A stretch of 64,000 nucleotides of DNA from contig NZ_CDMW01000001.1 in NCBI RefSeq assembly GCF_001078705.1, positions 191,106 to 255,105 of the forward strand, read 5' to 3'. Position 1 is the first letter of the stretch; each line of letters begins with the position of its first letter. Source of the DNA: Streptococcus sanguinis (lineage in GTDB: Bacteria; Bacillota; Bacilli; Lactobacillales; Streptococcaceae). The notes beneath the pieces are model-generated. The model was not told the DNA's origin and made no database searches. It was given only the letters and a program-made list of their open reading frames with translations. Below are positions 29,665-39,227 of the stretch, one piece after another. Both the position numbers and the translations under genes were made by a program.

Positions 29665-30937
29665 ACTTGTCCTGTTTTCGTAAATCAGCTAGAATTTCCT
29701 GAGCAGCAGCGAGGTTGAAAGTCTTCTTAGCTGTTAAGCGACGGACTACAGCAGCAATTTCTTCGTCCTGGGCTCCAGCTTGTAATGCTAAAGATTTGGC
29801 TTGCAATTTCATATGTCCTGCTTGGATACCAGTGCTGACTAGGGCTTTGAGGGCAGCGAAGTTTTGTGCCAATCCGGCCGATACGATGAGGGAAGCCAAT
29901 TCCTTAGCCTGAGGCTGCCCCAGAAAGTCAAAGCTGGCTGTTACTGCGGGATTGAGGCCGATGGAACCTCCCTTAGTTGCAATGGGCATGGGCAGGGTCA
30001 TCTGACCATGAAGCTGGCGTTTGTCTGGGTCTGCCGTCCAAGTAGAGAGGCCGCGGTAGCTTCCTTCTCGGCTGGCATAGGCATGGGCACCAGCTTCTAC
30101 AGCTCTCCAGTCATTTCCAGTAGCCAGCACCAAAGCATCAATTCCATTAAAGATGCCTTTATTGTGGGTAGCTGCTCGGTAAGGATCAACCTGGGCTAAT
30201 TTGCTAGCCAGCTGCATCTTATCCGCAAGAAGTTCCGCCTCAGCCTTATCGCGGCTGAGAAAGCGATAGTCGATGACACAGCGGGCTGTCACCAAGCTAT
30301 CTGTTGCATAGTTTGACAGGATAGCCATCAGACTCTTACCGCCAGTCAGCTCTTCCAGAGGAAGGGTGAGGGCCTCCAGCATGGTGTTGAGCATATTGGC
30401 TCCCATGGCTTCCTGCGTATCCACAGATAGATAAAAAATGAGGAAGTCATCCTTTTGCTCCAGCCAGAGATTTCTAGCACCGCCACCACGAGCAACAATC
30501 GATGGATAGGCTTGGTTAGCCTGCTCTAGCAACTCTTTCTTTTTTTTGAGAACATCTGTGATGGCTTGGTCTGTATCATCAACCTGATAGAGGGCGATTT
30601 GCCCAATCATCTGGCGTTTGTGAACCTCGGTTTCAAATCCGCCTGAACGTTTGATAATCTTAGCGGCAAAGCTAGCTGCTGCCACCACAGATGGCTCTTC
30701 CGTCACAAAAGGAACTTGATAGCTTTTGCCATCCACCAGAAAGTCTGGCACCAGAGAGTAGGGCAGGGCCAGAGTGGCCACTACATTTTCGCTCATCTGA
30801 TTGGCTGTTTCCAGAGTCAAAGTCTGCTGACTGTCTAGTAGCTGCCAATGTTCATCTTGTAATAGTCCCTTTTCTTTCAGCATCTGCAGCCGTTGAGCAG
30901 GAGTTTTTTTGGAAAATCCAGTCCAGTTTACTTTCAT
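29663..30937 (-). CDS. mvaA: Hydroxymethylglutaryl-CoA reductase, class II
   Basis: A 424-residue reductase forming mevalonate from HMG-CoA. Features are the KPTPAQRLQML-like start (FSKKTPAQRLQMLKEKG), PFVTEEPSVVAAASFAAK near residue 80, the GANMLNTMLE motif, and NKGIFNGIDALVLATGNDWR. It belongs to the bacterial class II enzymes. It overlaps mvaS by 4 nt and is the second gene of that operon, which converges on the mvaK1 operon. Confidence 0.96.
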   Translation of the reverse strand: MKVNWTGFSKKTPAQRLQMLKEKGLLQDEHWQLLDSQQTLTLETANQMSENVVATLALPYSLVPDFLVDGKSYQVPFVTEEPSVVAAASFAAKIIKRSGGFETEVHKRQMIGQIALYQVDDTDQAITDVLKKKKELLEQANQAYPSIVARGGGARNLWLEQKDDFLIFYLSVDTQEAMGANMLNTMLEALTLPLEELTGGKSLMAILSNYATDSLVTARCVIDYRFLSRDKAEAELLADKMQLASKLAQVDPYRAATHNKGIFNGIDALVLATGNDWRAVEAGAHAYASREGSYRGLSTWTADPDKRQLHGQMTLPMPIATKGGSIGLNPAVTASFDFLGQPQAKELASLIVSAGLAQNFAALKALVSTGIQAGHMKLQAKSLALQAGAQDEEIAAVVRRLTAKKTFNLAAAQEILADLRKQDK

Positions 30938-32112
30938 GATGATTTCTCAACTTTGATGTACTTACGCTGATGCTCTGCAATTTCAGTCAGAGCAAAGCTT
31001 TGGTTTTCATAGCCAGAGAAGCTGGCATTGCCTTTCGCATCCAGCTCAGCTTCTTCAAAAAAGATGCGCTCGTAGTCAGCAATGGAAAGAGCCTGACGCT
31101 GGTCTAATTCCTCTAGGCGTGTCTTGGATAGATGCTTTTCATAGCCCTCTACCAAATTGGCACTAAAGATTTCAGAGACAGCTCCGCTGCCATAGCCGAA
31201 GAGAGCAATCCGATCGCCAACCTTGAGGTTGTCAGAGTTTTCTAAGAGAGAAAGAAGACCTAGGAAGAGGGAGCCTGTATAGATATTTCCAACTTTTTGG
31301 CTGTAGAGAATAGAGGCTTCAAAGTTCTCTCTAAGCTGGTCTTGCTGCTCTTGGGGCAGGCTTTTATCCATGATTTTATTAAGGCCTTTGAGGGCCAGTT
31401 TTGGATAAGGCAGGTGGAAGCAGTAGGCCGCAAAATCTTTGAGAGCCAGCTTGTGGCGTTTTTGGTACTCCGTCCAAGTTGTCTTTAAGCTATCCAGATA
31501 TTGCTGGGTTGAATAGAGCCCGTTGACATAAGGCGTTGTCGAGTAATTTGGGCGCCAAAAATCCATGACATCGCGTGTCTGAGCTACGTTATCATCATTG
31601 AAAGCGAGGATACGAGGATTGCTGCTAATTAGCATAGAAATAGCTCCCGCTCCCTGAGTTGGTTCGCCAGGTGTGTTAATGCCATACTTGGCAATGTCGC
31701 TAGCTAACACCAAAACTTTGCTGTCTGGATGTTTTTCAATATGGAGCTTGGCATAGTCCAGTGCAGCAGTAGCTCCATAGCAGGCTTCCTTAATTTCAAA
31801 GCTGCGGGCAAAAGGCTGGATACCCAAAAGGCCGTGGACAAAAACGGCTGCCGCCTTGCTCTGGTCAATCCCTGACTCAGTAGCCACGATGACCATATCA
31901 ATCTTTTCTTTGTCCTCTGTTGTCAGGATGGGCTCTGCTGCCGCTGCTCCCAAGGTAACAATATCCTCAGTCAGAGGAGCAATGCTTAGTTCCTTGAGTA
32001 AGAGCCCCTTGCTAAGCTTTTCAGGGTCAGTCCCACGGGCTGCCGCTAAATCATTTAATTTTAAGACATAATTACTGGTCGCAAAACCGATTTTGTCGAT
32101 TCCGATTGTCAT
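30934..32112 (-). CDS. mvaS: Hydroxymethylglutaryl-CoA synthase
   Basis: A 392-residue thiolase-fold enzyme condensing acetyl-CoA and acetoacetyl-CoA. The catalytic cysteine lies in SFEIKEACYGATAALDYA (about residues 103-120), and the glutamate region is VIVATESGIDQSK. It opens with MTIGIDKIGFATSNYVL. Start at 32112 follows AAAGAGG. It supplies HMG-CoA to MvaA, encoded immediately downstream. Confidence 0.96.
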   Translation of the reverse strand: MTIGIDKIGFATSNYVLKLNDLAAARGTDPEKLSKGLLLKELSIAPLTEDIVTLGAAAAEPILTTEDKEKIDMVIVATESGIDQSKAAAVFVHGLLGIQPFARSFEIKEACYGATAALDYAKLHIEKHPDSKVLVLASDIAKYGINTPGEPTQGAGAISMLISSNPRILAFNDDNVAQTRDVMDFWRPNYSTTPYVNGLYSTQQYLDSLKTTWTEYQKRHKLALKDFAAYCFHLPYPKLALKGLNKIMDKSLPQEQQDQLRENFEASILYSQKVGNIYTGSLFLGLLSLLENSDNLKVGDRIALFGYGSGAVSEIFSANLVEGYEKHLSKTRLEELDQRQALSIADYERIFFEEAELDAKGNASFSGYENQSFALTEIAEHQRKYIKVEKSS

Positions 32113-32256
32113 TATAAGACCTCTTTAAATCCTTTTATTCTAGTATATTCCGAAGACTATTTTACCATACTTAGGAATAAAACTCTTACAAAAACATCTA
32201 ATCTCAGCTAAATCAGGCTTAAGATGTATTTTCCAAAATAAAAACAGCAGATGGCT

Positions 32257-32724
32257 CTACTGTTTGTTTGCTGTGAGTTTGGTTTGGCGCTTTTTTAAAT
32301 AGTGATAGAGCTTGAGTACGACAGTGCCGCTGGCCATGCCAATTGAGATGACCAAGGCCAGAATGACGACCAGAGTGGCGTGAATCATGGCCTGGCTGTA
32401 GTCACCAGTGACAAAGAAAGCAGTCGTCCGATAGGAAATGTAGCCTGGGACCAAGGGCGCTAGAATGGCCAAAATAAAAACAACAGCAGGCGTTTTGTAG
32501 ATAATGCTGAGAATTTGGCTGATACAGGAACCAATGATAGCAGCCACAAAGGTTGCTATGATGACGTTGGTCGGTCCTTTGAGCAGGAGATAGAGCAGCC
32601 AAATAGCCATGCCCAGTACTCCACCGGGAATCAGCATACTGCGCTGAACATTTAAAACGATTAAAAAAGTAATAATGGCCAGTAGGCTGGCAACTGCTTG
32701 CAGTAAGAAAGTCAAGATTGTCAT
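32257..32724 (-). CDS. Threonine/serine exporter, C-terminal-half subunit (DUF3815/ThrE-C)
   Basis: A 155-residue membrane protein with about four or five hydrophobic segments, starting MTILTFLLQAVASLLAII. It matches the second half of ThrE-type exporters, with LAPLVPGYISYRTTAFFVTGDY near residue 90. In many Firmicutes ThrE is split into two polypeptides, as here, where the partner lies 4 bp upstream. Export of threonine or serine is a family inference. Confidence 0.85.
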   Translation of the reverse strand: MTILTFLLQAVASLLAIITFLIVLNVQRSMLIPGGVLGMAIWLLYLLLKGPTNVIIATFVAAIIGSCISQILSIIYKTPAVVFILAILAPLVPGYISYRTTAFFVTGDYSQAMIHATLVVILALVISIGMASGTVVLKLYHYLKKRQTKLTANKQ

Positions 32725-32728
32725 AGGC

Positions 32729-33505
32729 TTATTTCATAATAAGGAGGGCGACAGAGGTACCTGCACCGAGAGCAAGAGTGATGAGGAGCGATTCAAAGAG
32801 CTTGCTCATCCCAGAGTTGATATGGTTAGTCATGATGTCACGCACAGAGTTGGTCAGAGCAATGCCGGGCACAAAAGGCATGACAGAACCCGCAATAATC
32901 AAATCATCTGTGGAGTTAAAACCAGAATAGCGTGTCCAGATATGAGCCAGCAGTCCGAAGACAAAGGCTCCAGCAAAAGCTGTCACAAAAGGAATGCGGA
33001 TATACTTGTCAACATACAAAGAGAAGGCAAAGCCAAAGAAGGTAGCAATGGCAGCCCCCAAAGCATCGTAGAAATTTCCACCAAACATGATGGAGAAGAA
33101 AGGAGCACTGAGCGTTGCCGCAGCAATCAGCTGCTTGTTGTTATAAGGCAGCTCCTTAACTTTGAGGCGATTCAGCTCATCAAAAGCCTCCTGAAGGCTG
33201 ATTTCTCCTGTTACCAACTGACGGGAGACCTGATTGACATCGCAGACCTTCTCAATGTTGTAGTTAGTCTTGAGGTTGCGCTTCATCCGTGAGACATTTG
33301 TATTTTCAATCGAAAAGAAAATAGCCACTGGCATTGCTAAGGCATTGCAGTCGATTATCCCTTGCGAATGAGCGATACGAATCATGGTATCTTCTACCCG
33401 ATAGGTCTCGGATCCGCTCTGCAGCAGCAGAGTTCCGGCTAGCATGATAACATCTACTGCCAGATTGAAATCTTTGGCTTCTTCCCTGATACCTTTCTCT
33501 GTCAT
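32729..33505 (-). CDS. Threonine/serine exporter, N-terminal-half subunit (DUF1212/ThrE-N)
   Basis: A 258-residue protein with a soluble first half (residues 1-110, including AGTLLLQSGSETYRVEDTM, a ThrE signature) and five membrane segments in the second half. It pairs with the following small gene to form a complete ThrE-like carrier. GGGGAAATG precedes the start. The operon diverges from nothing nearby; pflB is upstream on the same strand with its own terminator. Confidence 0.87.
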   Translation of the reverse strand: MTEKGIREEAKDFNLAVDVIMLAGTLLLQSGSETYRVEDTMIRIAHSQGIIDCNALAMPVAIFFSIENTNVSRMKRNLKTNYNIEKVCDVNQVSRQLVTGEISLQEAFDELNRLKVKELPYNNKQLIAAATLSAPFFSIMFGGNFYDALGAAIATFFGFAFSLYVDKYIRIPFVTAFAGAFVFGLLAHIWTRYSGFNSTDDLIIAGSVMPFVPGIALTNSVRDIMTNHINSGMSKLFESLLITLALGAGTSVALLIMK

Positions 33506-33605
33506 TTCCCCAGTCCTTTTCCTAGTATAGCAATAGAACCATTATACCATAAAGCCTCTTAAAAATATCATCAAGTTAGCAGTCATTTGGACTCATAGAT
33601 ACAAA

Positions 33606-33638
33606 AAAAGAAGATTGGAAATCCCCAATCTTCTTTCA
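33606..33638 (-). terminator. Terminator of pflB
   Basis: Read on the minus strand, AAAGAAGATTGGGG pairs with CCAATCTTCTTT and is followed by a T7 run. It lies 28 bp after the pflB stop. Confidence 0.85.
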
Positions 33639-33665
33639 AATGGTTTGTAAGTCTTTAGTCGTTTA

Positions 33666-35981
33666 TTAGCTCAAAGCATCGTCCATAGAGAGTACTTCGT
33701 GGAAGACACGTTGCGTCAATTCAGTCTTTTGCTCTGGAGTCAAGTACTTAGTGTTTACACAGTAACCTGAGATACGAACGATAACGTCTTCGCCAGACAT
33801 AATCTTGTCGTAAACATCCTTCAAGTCCATAACGTTCAAGTTAACGTGCTGACCACCGTTTTCGAAGTAGCCATCCAGGATAGTAACCAAGTTGTCTACT
33901 TGTTCGTCGTGAGTCTTACCAAGCGCACGAGGTGATACTTGAGTTGTCAATGAGATACCGTCAGCTGCGTAACTGAAGTCCAAGCTAGCAAGAGAGTTCA
34001 AGTTTTGCAACCAGCCACCTTTTGCCTTGTTAGATGGGTTAGCACCTGGTGAGAAGAACTCCAATTTAGACAAGTTTACGCTACCATCTTCGTTGAGGTA
34101 AACTCCTTTGTGGACTGGAGAGTTACCGGTTTGTTTAGAGTAAGCAACGTTAGATGTGATAGTCAAGAGTGATACTGTTGCTTCAGCGTTCTTGTAAAGT
34201 TTGTGGCTGCGCAGACGAGTTGTATAAGCTTCTACCAACCATTCAGCCAGTTCGTTTGAGCGAGGATCATCTTCACCCCAACGTGGATATTCTCCGATTG
34301 TTTCATAGTCGTAGATATAGCCATTTTCGTCGCGGATTGGCTTAACAGTTGCGTACTTGATAGCAGACAAGGTATCAACAGTGTTGGCAAACCCACAGAT
34401 ACCGAATCCCATGTTAGCACGTTGGTAAGTTGGCAAGAAGGCCATTTGAACAGCTTCGTAGTTGTACTTGTCAGTCATGTAGTGGATGATGTTCAAGGCG
34501 TCTACATAAGTGTCAGTCAACCAGTCCAGAGATTTTTCAAAGTTCGCCTTAACTGATTCGAACTCAAGAACTTCGTCACGGATAGGCTCGATGTCAAATA
34601 CCTTGTAGTCTTTATGAACATCGTCGTAACCGCCGTTGAGACCTGTCAGAAGGGCTTTCAGCACGTTTACACGAGCACCGAAGTATTGGATGTTGTGGCG
34701 TTGCTCTTCATTTTCAGGGTCAAGTGGAGATACACAACATGAGATACAGCTCATTTCACCGTAGCCGTCTTTAGCCATTGTTGTTACACCTTCGTATTGG
34801 ATAGAAGAGTGTTTGTGGCTCATATGCATACAGTAGCGACGGAATGAGTATGGAAGTTTGTCAGTCCAGAGAACAGTCAAGTTTGGCTCTGGAGAGTTAC
34901 CAATGTTGTCAAGTGTGTTAAGGAAACGGTAGTCCATCTTTGTAACACGGTGACGGCCGTCGTTACCCATACCTGCCATAGAAGTAGTGATGAAGGTTGG
35001 GTCACCAGAGTAAAGTTGGTCGTAAGCTTTCGTACGAGCAAACTTCACTGTACGAAGTTTCATAACGAAATCATCAACAAATTCTTGGATTTCTGATTCA
35101 GTGTAAGTACCGCGAGCCAAGTCACGTTCTGCGTAGATGTCAAGAACGATAGGCACACGTCCAAGAGAAGTAGCAGCACCGTTGATGACACGGCAGACAG
35201 CCATGAAGGCGATGTTAGTCCATTGGATAGCTTCTTTAACGTCAAAAGCAGGACGGCGAACATCTACTCCGTAAAGGTCACCAAGTTTTACAACTTCACC
35301 AAGTGCTTGGTATTGCAGGTTGATTTCTTCGCGCAGACGGATTGTTTCTTCGTCAATCTCAGTCAAACCGTTCCAGTCGCGAACTTTTTCAGCCATGAGG
35401 TAGTCAGCTCCATAAAGAGCAAGACGTGCGTAAACCCCGATGATACGTCCGCGTGAGTAAGCATCTGGGAGACCAGTTACAGTGTGGGCGTGACGAGCAC
35501 GGCGGATGTTAGAAGTGTAAGCACGGAAGATACCGTCATTTACCGTTGTAACATATTTAGTAAAGATTTCATGAACAGCAGGATCTGGTTCGTATCCATT
35601 TTCTTTCAAAGTAGTTTCAGCCATGCGGATACCACCTTTTGGCATGAAGTTCAATTTGAAGAGTTCATCATTTTGGATACCGTAAATCAGTTCGTTGTCC
35701 TTGTCAATGTAACCAGCGTCGATATCAGCGATAGATGCTGGACGAGTGTCCATTGGGAAACGAGTTTCTTCGTAGTGAGCTTTCGTTTCTTCTACGATTT
35801 TCTTGATGTGGAGTGAGCGCTCAGTAGGACCTGCCAAGAAGCTTTCATCTCCATCATAAGGTGTGTAGTTAGCTTGAACGAAGCGAGAAACACTTGCTTT
35901 CTCTTTCCAGTCTTCACCTTTGAAGCCTTCCCAAGCTTTGTCAAAAATATCTTGAGCTTCAACAACTGTTTTTACAACCAT
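33666..35981 (-). CDS. pflB: Formate C-acetyltransferase (pyruvate formate-lyase)
   Basis: A 771-residue glycyl radical enzyme splitting pyruvate into acetyl-CoA and formate under anaerobic, sugar-limited growth. The catalytic cysteine pair is in [11 protein letters not shown] and the glycyl radical site is ISGYCVN, with the radical glycine at about residue 739 (streptococcal form, where others have SGYAV). No activase gene lies nearby. Its promoter overlaps a good match to a catabolite-response element, consistent with known CcpA control of pfl in streptococci. AAAGAGGAAAA precedes the ATG. Confidence 0.97.
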   Translation of the reverse strand: MVVKTVVEAQDIFDKAWEGFKGEDWKEKASVSRFVQANYTPYDGDESFLAGPTERSLHIKKIVEETKAHYEETRFPMDTRPASIADIDAGYIDKDNELIYGIQNDELFKLNFMPKGGIRMAETTLKENGYEPDPAVHEIFTKYVTTVNDGIFRAYTSNIRRARHAHTVTGLPDAYSRGRIIGVYARLALYGADYLMAEKVRDWNGLTEIDEETIRLREEINLQYQALGEVVKLGDLYGVDVRRPAFDVKEAIQWTNIAFMAVCRVINGAATSLGRVPIVLDIYAERDLARGTYTESEIQEFVDDFVMKLRTVKFARTKAYDQLYSGDPTFITTSMAGMGNDGRHRVTKMDYRFLNTLDNIGNSPEPNLTVLWTDKLPYSFRRYCMHMSHKHSSIQYEGVTTMAKDGYGEMSCISCCVSPLDPENEEQRHNIQYFGARVNVLKALLTGLNGGYDDVHKDYKVFDIEPIRDEVLEFESVKANFEKSLDWLTDTYVDALNIIHYMTDKYNYEAVQMAFLPTYQRANMGFGICGFANTVDTLSAIKYATVKPIRDENGYIYDYETIGEYPRWGEDDPRSNELAEWLVEAYTTRLRSHKLYKNAEATVSLLTITSNVAYSKQTGNSPVHKGVYLNEDGSVNLSKLEFFSPGANPSNKAKGGWLQNLNSLASLDFSYAADGISLTTQVSPRALGKTHDEQVDNLVTILDGYFENGGQHVNLNVMDLKDVYDKIMSGEDVIVRISGYCVNTKYLTPEQKTELTQRVFHEVLSMDDALS

Positions 35982-36031
35982 TTGATTTTCCTCTTTATTC
36001 TAGCAACATAAACTGTTACATTTATAAGTAA

Positions 36032-36060
36032 AGTATATCATACGGTAATCGGTTTCACAA
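36032..36060 (-). promoter_or_regulatory. Promoter of pflB
   Basis: On the minus strand TTGTGA (36060-36055) and TATACT (36037-36032) are 17 bp apart. The start codon is about 50 bp downstream. Confidence 0.75.
36044..36058. promoter_or_regulatory. Candidate CcpA (cre) site at the pflB promoter
   Basis: On the minus strand GTGAAACCGATTACC matches WTGNAANCGNWNNCW except for the two outer bases. It overlaps the -35 and spacer, a position suited to carbon-catabolite repression. Confidence 0.6.
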
Positions 36061-36350
36061 ACCATTTTCGGCAGAAAGAAAGACTTTCTTTTATAATACA
36101 GAAAGTAAAAAGTCGCGGATGTGTACTATAGATTTGAAAAACATAACTCTTTTCAAATATTTTGGAAAAATGGGTAAAAAAGTTATAATAAAAGTAATTA
36201 AAATGTCATACAAAAATTGCTGACGAAGAATCTTACGTTTAAAATACTTTTTACAAGAACGAAAAACTGTTTCAGATTTATTTGAGCAAAATGGGCTGAC
36301 TTTGTGAAAGCTTGTAAGCTGAGATTGATGGTAGGAGAAAGGAGGAAGGC
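36061..36350. other. Intergenic region upstream of pflB and dinB
   Basis: About 290 bp with no supported gene. It contains an inverted repeat, ATTTGAAAA with TTTTCAAAT (36132-36158), and a TATAAT at 36184-36189 that could serve dinB with a long leader, though its -35 is poor. Nothing else was seen. Confidence 0.5.
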
Positions 36351-37415
36351 ATGCTGATTTTTCCACTGACTAACGATACATCTAGGAAGATTATCCACAT
36401 TGATATGGACGCTTTTTTCGCTTCGGTGGAAGAGCGGGATAATCCTAAGTTAAAGGGGCATCCGGTCATCATCGGCAGCGATCCCCGATTGACTGGCGGG
36501 CGTGGTGTCGTCTCCACCTGCAATTATGAGGCCAGAAAGTTCGGAGTTCATTCGGCTATGAGCTCCAAGGAAGCCTATGAGCGTTGCCCCCAGGGCATTT
36601 TTATCTCGGGGAATTACGAAAAATATCAGGCGGTCGGCTTGCAAATCCGAGAGATTTTCAAACGCTATACGGACTTGATTGAGCCCATGAGCATTGACGA
36701 GGCTTATCTGGATGTAACGGAAAACAAGCTTGGGATTAAATCCGCAGTCAAAATAGCCAAGCTGATTCAGCACGATATCTGGAATGAACTCCATCTGACA
36801 GCTTCGGCAGGCGTTTCTTATAATAAGTTTCTGGCCAAGATTGCCAGCGACTATGAGAAACCTCATGGTCTGACTGTTATTCTACCTGAGGAAGCTGAGG
36901 CCTTTCTGGCGCCTATGGATATTGCTAAGTTTCATGGGGTCGGCAAGAAAAGCGTTGAAAAACTGCATGAAATGGGAGTTTATACTGGTGCAGATCTGCT
37001 CAAGATACCGGAAATGACTTTAATTGATAAGTTTGGTCGCTTTGGTTTTGATCTTTATCGTAAAGCGCGTGGCATCAGTAATAGTCCAGTCAAGTCCAAT
37101 CGCATCCGTAAGTCGATTGGGAAGGAGCGAACCTATGCCAAACTACTCTATAGTGAGGAGGATATCAAGAAAGAGCTGACCCTGCTGGCTCAGAAAGTAG
37201 AAAATAGCTTGACTAAGCATGATAAGAAAGGACGAACCATCGTTCTGAAAATCCGCTATGCTGATTTCTCCACCTTGACTAAAAGGAAAAGTTTGAATCT
37301 AGCCACTCGAGACAAGGAGCAAATCGAGCGAACTGTGCATGAGATATACGATAGCTTGGAAGAGCAACCACGAGGTATCCGACTGCTAGGACTGACAGTG
37401 ACGGGGTTTGAATAA
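36351..37415 (+). CDS. dinB: DNA polymerase IV
   Basis: A 354-residue Y-family translesion polymerase. The catalytic motifs are [18 protein letters not shown] (acidic residues for metal binding) and [11 protein letters not shown]. The thumb and little-finger regions are present, so length is normal. AAAGGAGGAAGG lies before the ATG. No LexA-type box was identified; streptococci lack classical SOS control in general. Confidence 0.95.
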   Translation: MLIFPLTNDTSRKIIHIDMDAFFASVEERDNPKLKGHPVIIGSDPRLTGGRGVVSTCNYEARKFGVHSAMSSKEAYERCPQGIFISGNYEKYQAVGLQIREIFKRYTDLIEPMSIDEAYLDVTENKLGIKSAVKIAKLIQHDIWNELHLTASAGVSYNKFLAKIASDYEKPHGLTVILPEEAEAFLAPMDIAKFHGVGKKSVEKLHEMGVYTGADLLKIPEMTLIDKFGRFGFDLYRKARGISNSPVKSNRIRKSIGKERTYAKLLYSEEDIKKELTLLAQKVENSLTKHDKKGRTIVLKIRYADFSTLTKRKSLNLATRDKEQIERTVHEIYDSLEEQPRGIRLLGLTVTGFE

Positions 37416-37543
37416 AGATAAAGGCTTGGTTCGTTACCGAGCTTTTTAGATATATTTTTTAGTATGAGAGAGTTGCTTGTGACGAGTTTCTAATTTGTCT
37501 GATGATTTTCATTAACTAAAAATAATCTTTTTTGAAAAAATAC

Positions 37544-37572
37544 TGGATACAGTTTTCTGTGTCTGTTATACT
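37544..37572 (+). promoter_or_regulatory. Promoter-like sequence ending at the IS30 element
   Basis: TGGATA (37544-37549) and TATACT (37567-37572) are 17 bp apart, with TGT directly before the -10. The inverted repeat of the insertion sequence starts 12 bp downstream, so a promoter may have been cut off from its original gene. Confidence 0.4.
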
Positions 37573-37584
37573 GAGTTTATAAAA

Positions 37585-37612
37585 GATAAATTGTAAAATA
37601 TAGTGCAACAAA
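37585..37612 (+). repeat. Left inverted repeat of the IS30-family element
   Basis: It begins GATAAATTG and ends AGTGCAACAAA, matching the right end in reverse orientation. Confidence 0.85.
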
Positions 37613-37677
37613 AAACCCATAGGTTCTCAAATCGTGTAAACTGTAAGTAACCACACAAACAGACACGAGGAGATCCT

Positions 37678-38610
37678 ATGGGCTACTTACATATTACCAT
37701 AATTGATCAGCTAAAGATAGAAGCATATCTTGAAGCAGGTTTTAATCTGTCCTATATTGCAACTAAGTTAGGTTTTCACCGTTCATCAATTAGCCGAGAA
37801 ATCAAACGGTGTCCAAATAAATATTCTGCCGAAGAAGCACAAAGGCAATATGAGGAATTATCTAGACTTAAGGGAAGGAAAACTGCATGTACTTCACAGA
37901 TGAAGAAAGATATAGAAGGTCATTTAAAAGCATCTTGGTCACCCGAGCAGATTCATGGGCGTTATCAGTACGAAAATAAGCCAATCGTATCGTTTAAAAC
38001 GATTTATAATTGGATATATAATGGACAACTCGAAGTTAGTGTAGAGACGTTAAGACGAAAAGGTAAAACACGTGAACCTCATGAGACTAGAGGGAAATTC
38101 ATTATTGGTAAACCTATTTCCAAACGACCTAAAGAAGTGAAGAGTAGGCAAAATTTCGGTCATTGGGAATTAGATACCATGTTTTCTTCCAGAGGGAAAA
38201 GCAAAGGATGCTTGGCTACATTTGTAGAGCGAAAAACACGTTTTTATCTTGCATTTAAAATACCTGACCGATCAGCTAGATCAATGTTTTCAGCCATAGA
38301 AACACTTCTGAAGATTTTTCCTAAGAACTTTTTAAAAACATTTACATCAGACAGAGGAAAAGAATTTGCTTGTTATCCTCAAGTGGAAGCTTTAGGGATA
38401 GACTTTTACTTTGCGGACGCTTATTCATCTTGGCAAAGAGGAAGTAATGAAAACTCAAATGGTTTGCTTAGAGAATATTTTCCTAAGAGGACTAATCTAA
38501 CCGACATTACTGATGAATCGTTAGTAAATGCTTTACTTGCTATAAATCACCGTCCAAGAAAATGCTTAGGTTACAAAACAGCATTTGAGGCACTTATGGA
38601 TGAATTTTAG
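37678..38610 (+). CDS. IS30-family transposase
   Basis: A 310-residue DDE transposase. The N-terminal part (residues about 8-45) carries a helix-turn-helix with FNLSYIATKLGFHRSSISRE. The catalytic domain shows FGHWELDTM (first D), KTFTSDRGKEF (second D) and RGSNENSNGLLREYFPKRT (E). ACGAGGAGATCC precedes the ATG. The frame is complete, so the element may still be mobile. Confidence 0.95.
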   Translation: MGYLHITIIDQLKIEAYLEAGFNLSYIATKLGFHRSSISREIKRCPNKYSAEEAQRQYEELSRLKGRKTACTSQMKKDIEGHLKASWSPEQIHGRYQYENKPIVSFKTIYNWIYNGQLEVSVETLRRKGKTREPHETRGKFIIGKPISKRPKEVKSRQNFGHWELDTMFSSRGKSKGCLATFVERKTRFYLAFKIPDRSARSMFSAIETLLKIFPKNFLKTFTSDRGKEFACYPQVEALGIDFYFADAYSSWQRGSNENSNGLLREYFPKRTNLTDITDESLVNALLAINHRPRKCLGYKTAFEALMDEF

Positions 38611-38611
38611 A

Positions 38612-38639
38612 TTTGTTGCACTTTTTATTGCAATTTATC
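38612..38639 (-). repeat. Right inverted repeat of the IS30-family element
   Basis: It begins TTTGTTGCACT and ends CAATTTATC, the mirror of the left end. It starts right after the transposase stop. Confidence 0.85.
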
Positions 38640-39002
38640 ACATAATAAAGCTAGACTGAGGCATTTTTGTCCCAATCTTTTTTATTTTAGTGAAAAACTT
38701 TAGAAATATTTTAGAATTTCTTGAGAAATATCTGAAGTTTGGAGGCTATACTAGAAAGTGCAAGGGGGAGAGAAAAGAGCTGGAAGCAACAGGACAGCTG
38801 ATAGAAAACTTTAGTTTTTCTTTAAGTGTGACTCTAGACCAGATCACTTTTAAAAGCAGACTGAAAGACCTTATTCTCTCCTCTTGCGGCAAATTTTTCC
38901 AGACCTTCAGTTTTCTGTTGATGAGGAAAAAAGAATATGTTAAAGTAAATGAGTAAAATAAAAAAGTCAATTATATGTTGCTTAATATATAAGGAGGAAC
39001 TC
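38640..39002. other. Intergenic stretch right of the IS element
   Basis: About 360 bp with no supported gene. Near the left edge CTGAGGCATTTTTGTCCCAATCTTTTTT resembles part of a streptococcal terminator. A GTG-initiated 88-codon frame at 38690 lacks a ribosome site and family resemblance. TTAATATATAAGGAGGAA near 38985 is the ribosome site of the relic that follows. Confidence 0.5.
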
Positions 39003-39157
39003 ATGAAGAAAAGAACGAAAATCATTCTAACTTCTACGTTGACTGTGACCGGCCGTCTAACGGTGTGTTTTATGAGCTGAACGAGCAGGTCAAGGATAAG
39101 ATGAAGGCGGATTTTAAAAATCTGAGTTTCAAAACAGGCAATCATCTGAAAGACTGA
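39003..39157 (+). pseudogene. Relic of a small exported-protein gene
   Basis: A perfect AAGGAGGAACTC ribosome site leads to ATG at 39003. The frame reads MKKRTKIILTSTLTVTG, which looks like a signal peptide, and then stops after 25 codons. A second frame continues with FYELNEQVKDKMKADFKNL and ends at 39157, reading like the C-terminus of a small secreted or immunity-type protein. A frameshift or internal deletion is the simplest explanation. The original family is not recognisable. Confidence 0.5.
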
Positions 39158-39227
39158 GAGTAAAGGATGCTTTTGTCCAGTTTTCGGATGACTTTTCACA
39201 ATTCTACATTTGATAAGGAGTTATCGT

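Larger units (their letters stand above)
37585..38639 (+). mobile_element. IS30-family insertion sequence, apparently intact (about 1055 bp)
   Basis: A single transposase gene lies between 28-bp imperfect inverted repeats (24 of 28 positions agree by eye). The GC content of the element is visibly lower than that of its neighbours. The transposase frame is uninterrupted. No clear target-site duplication was found at the ends as drawn. Confidence 0.9.

Noticed and set aside
32675-33292. 205-codon plus-strand frame opposite the ThrE-like genes
   Set aside because: It mirrors two genes with strong family signatures and has highly polar, low-complexity translation.
37575-38649. Target-site duplication at the IS30 element
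   Set aside because: Flanks were compared at several possible end positions and no convincing short repeat was found, so none is claimed.
38690-38956. GTG-initiated 88-codon frame right of the IS element
   Set aside because: It has no ribosome site, no recognisable domain, and overlaps terminator-like sequence.
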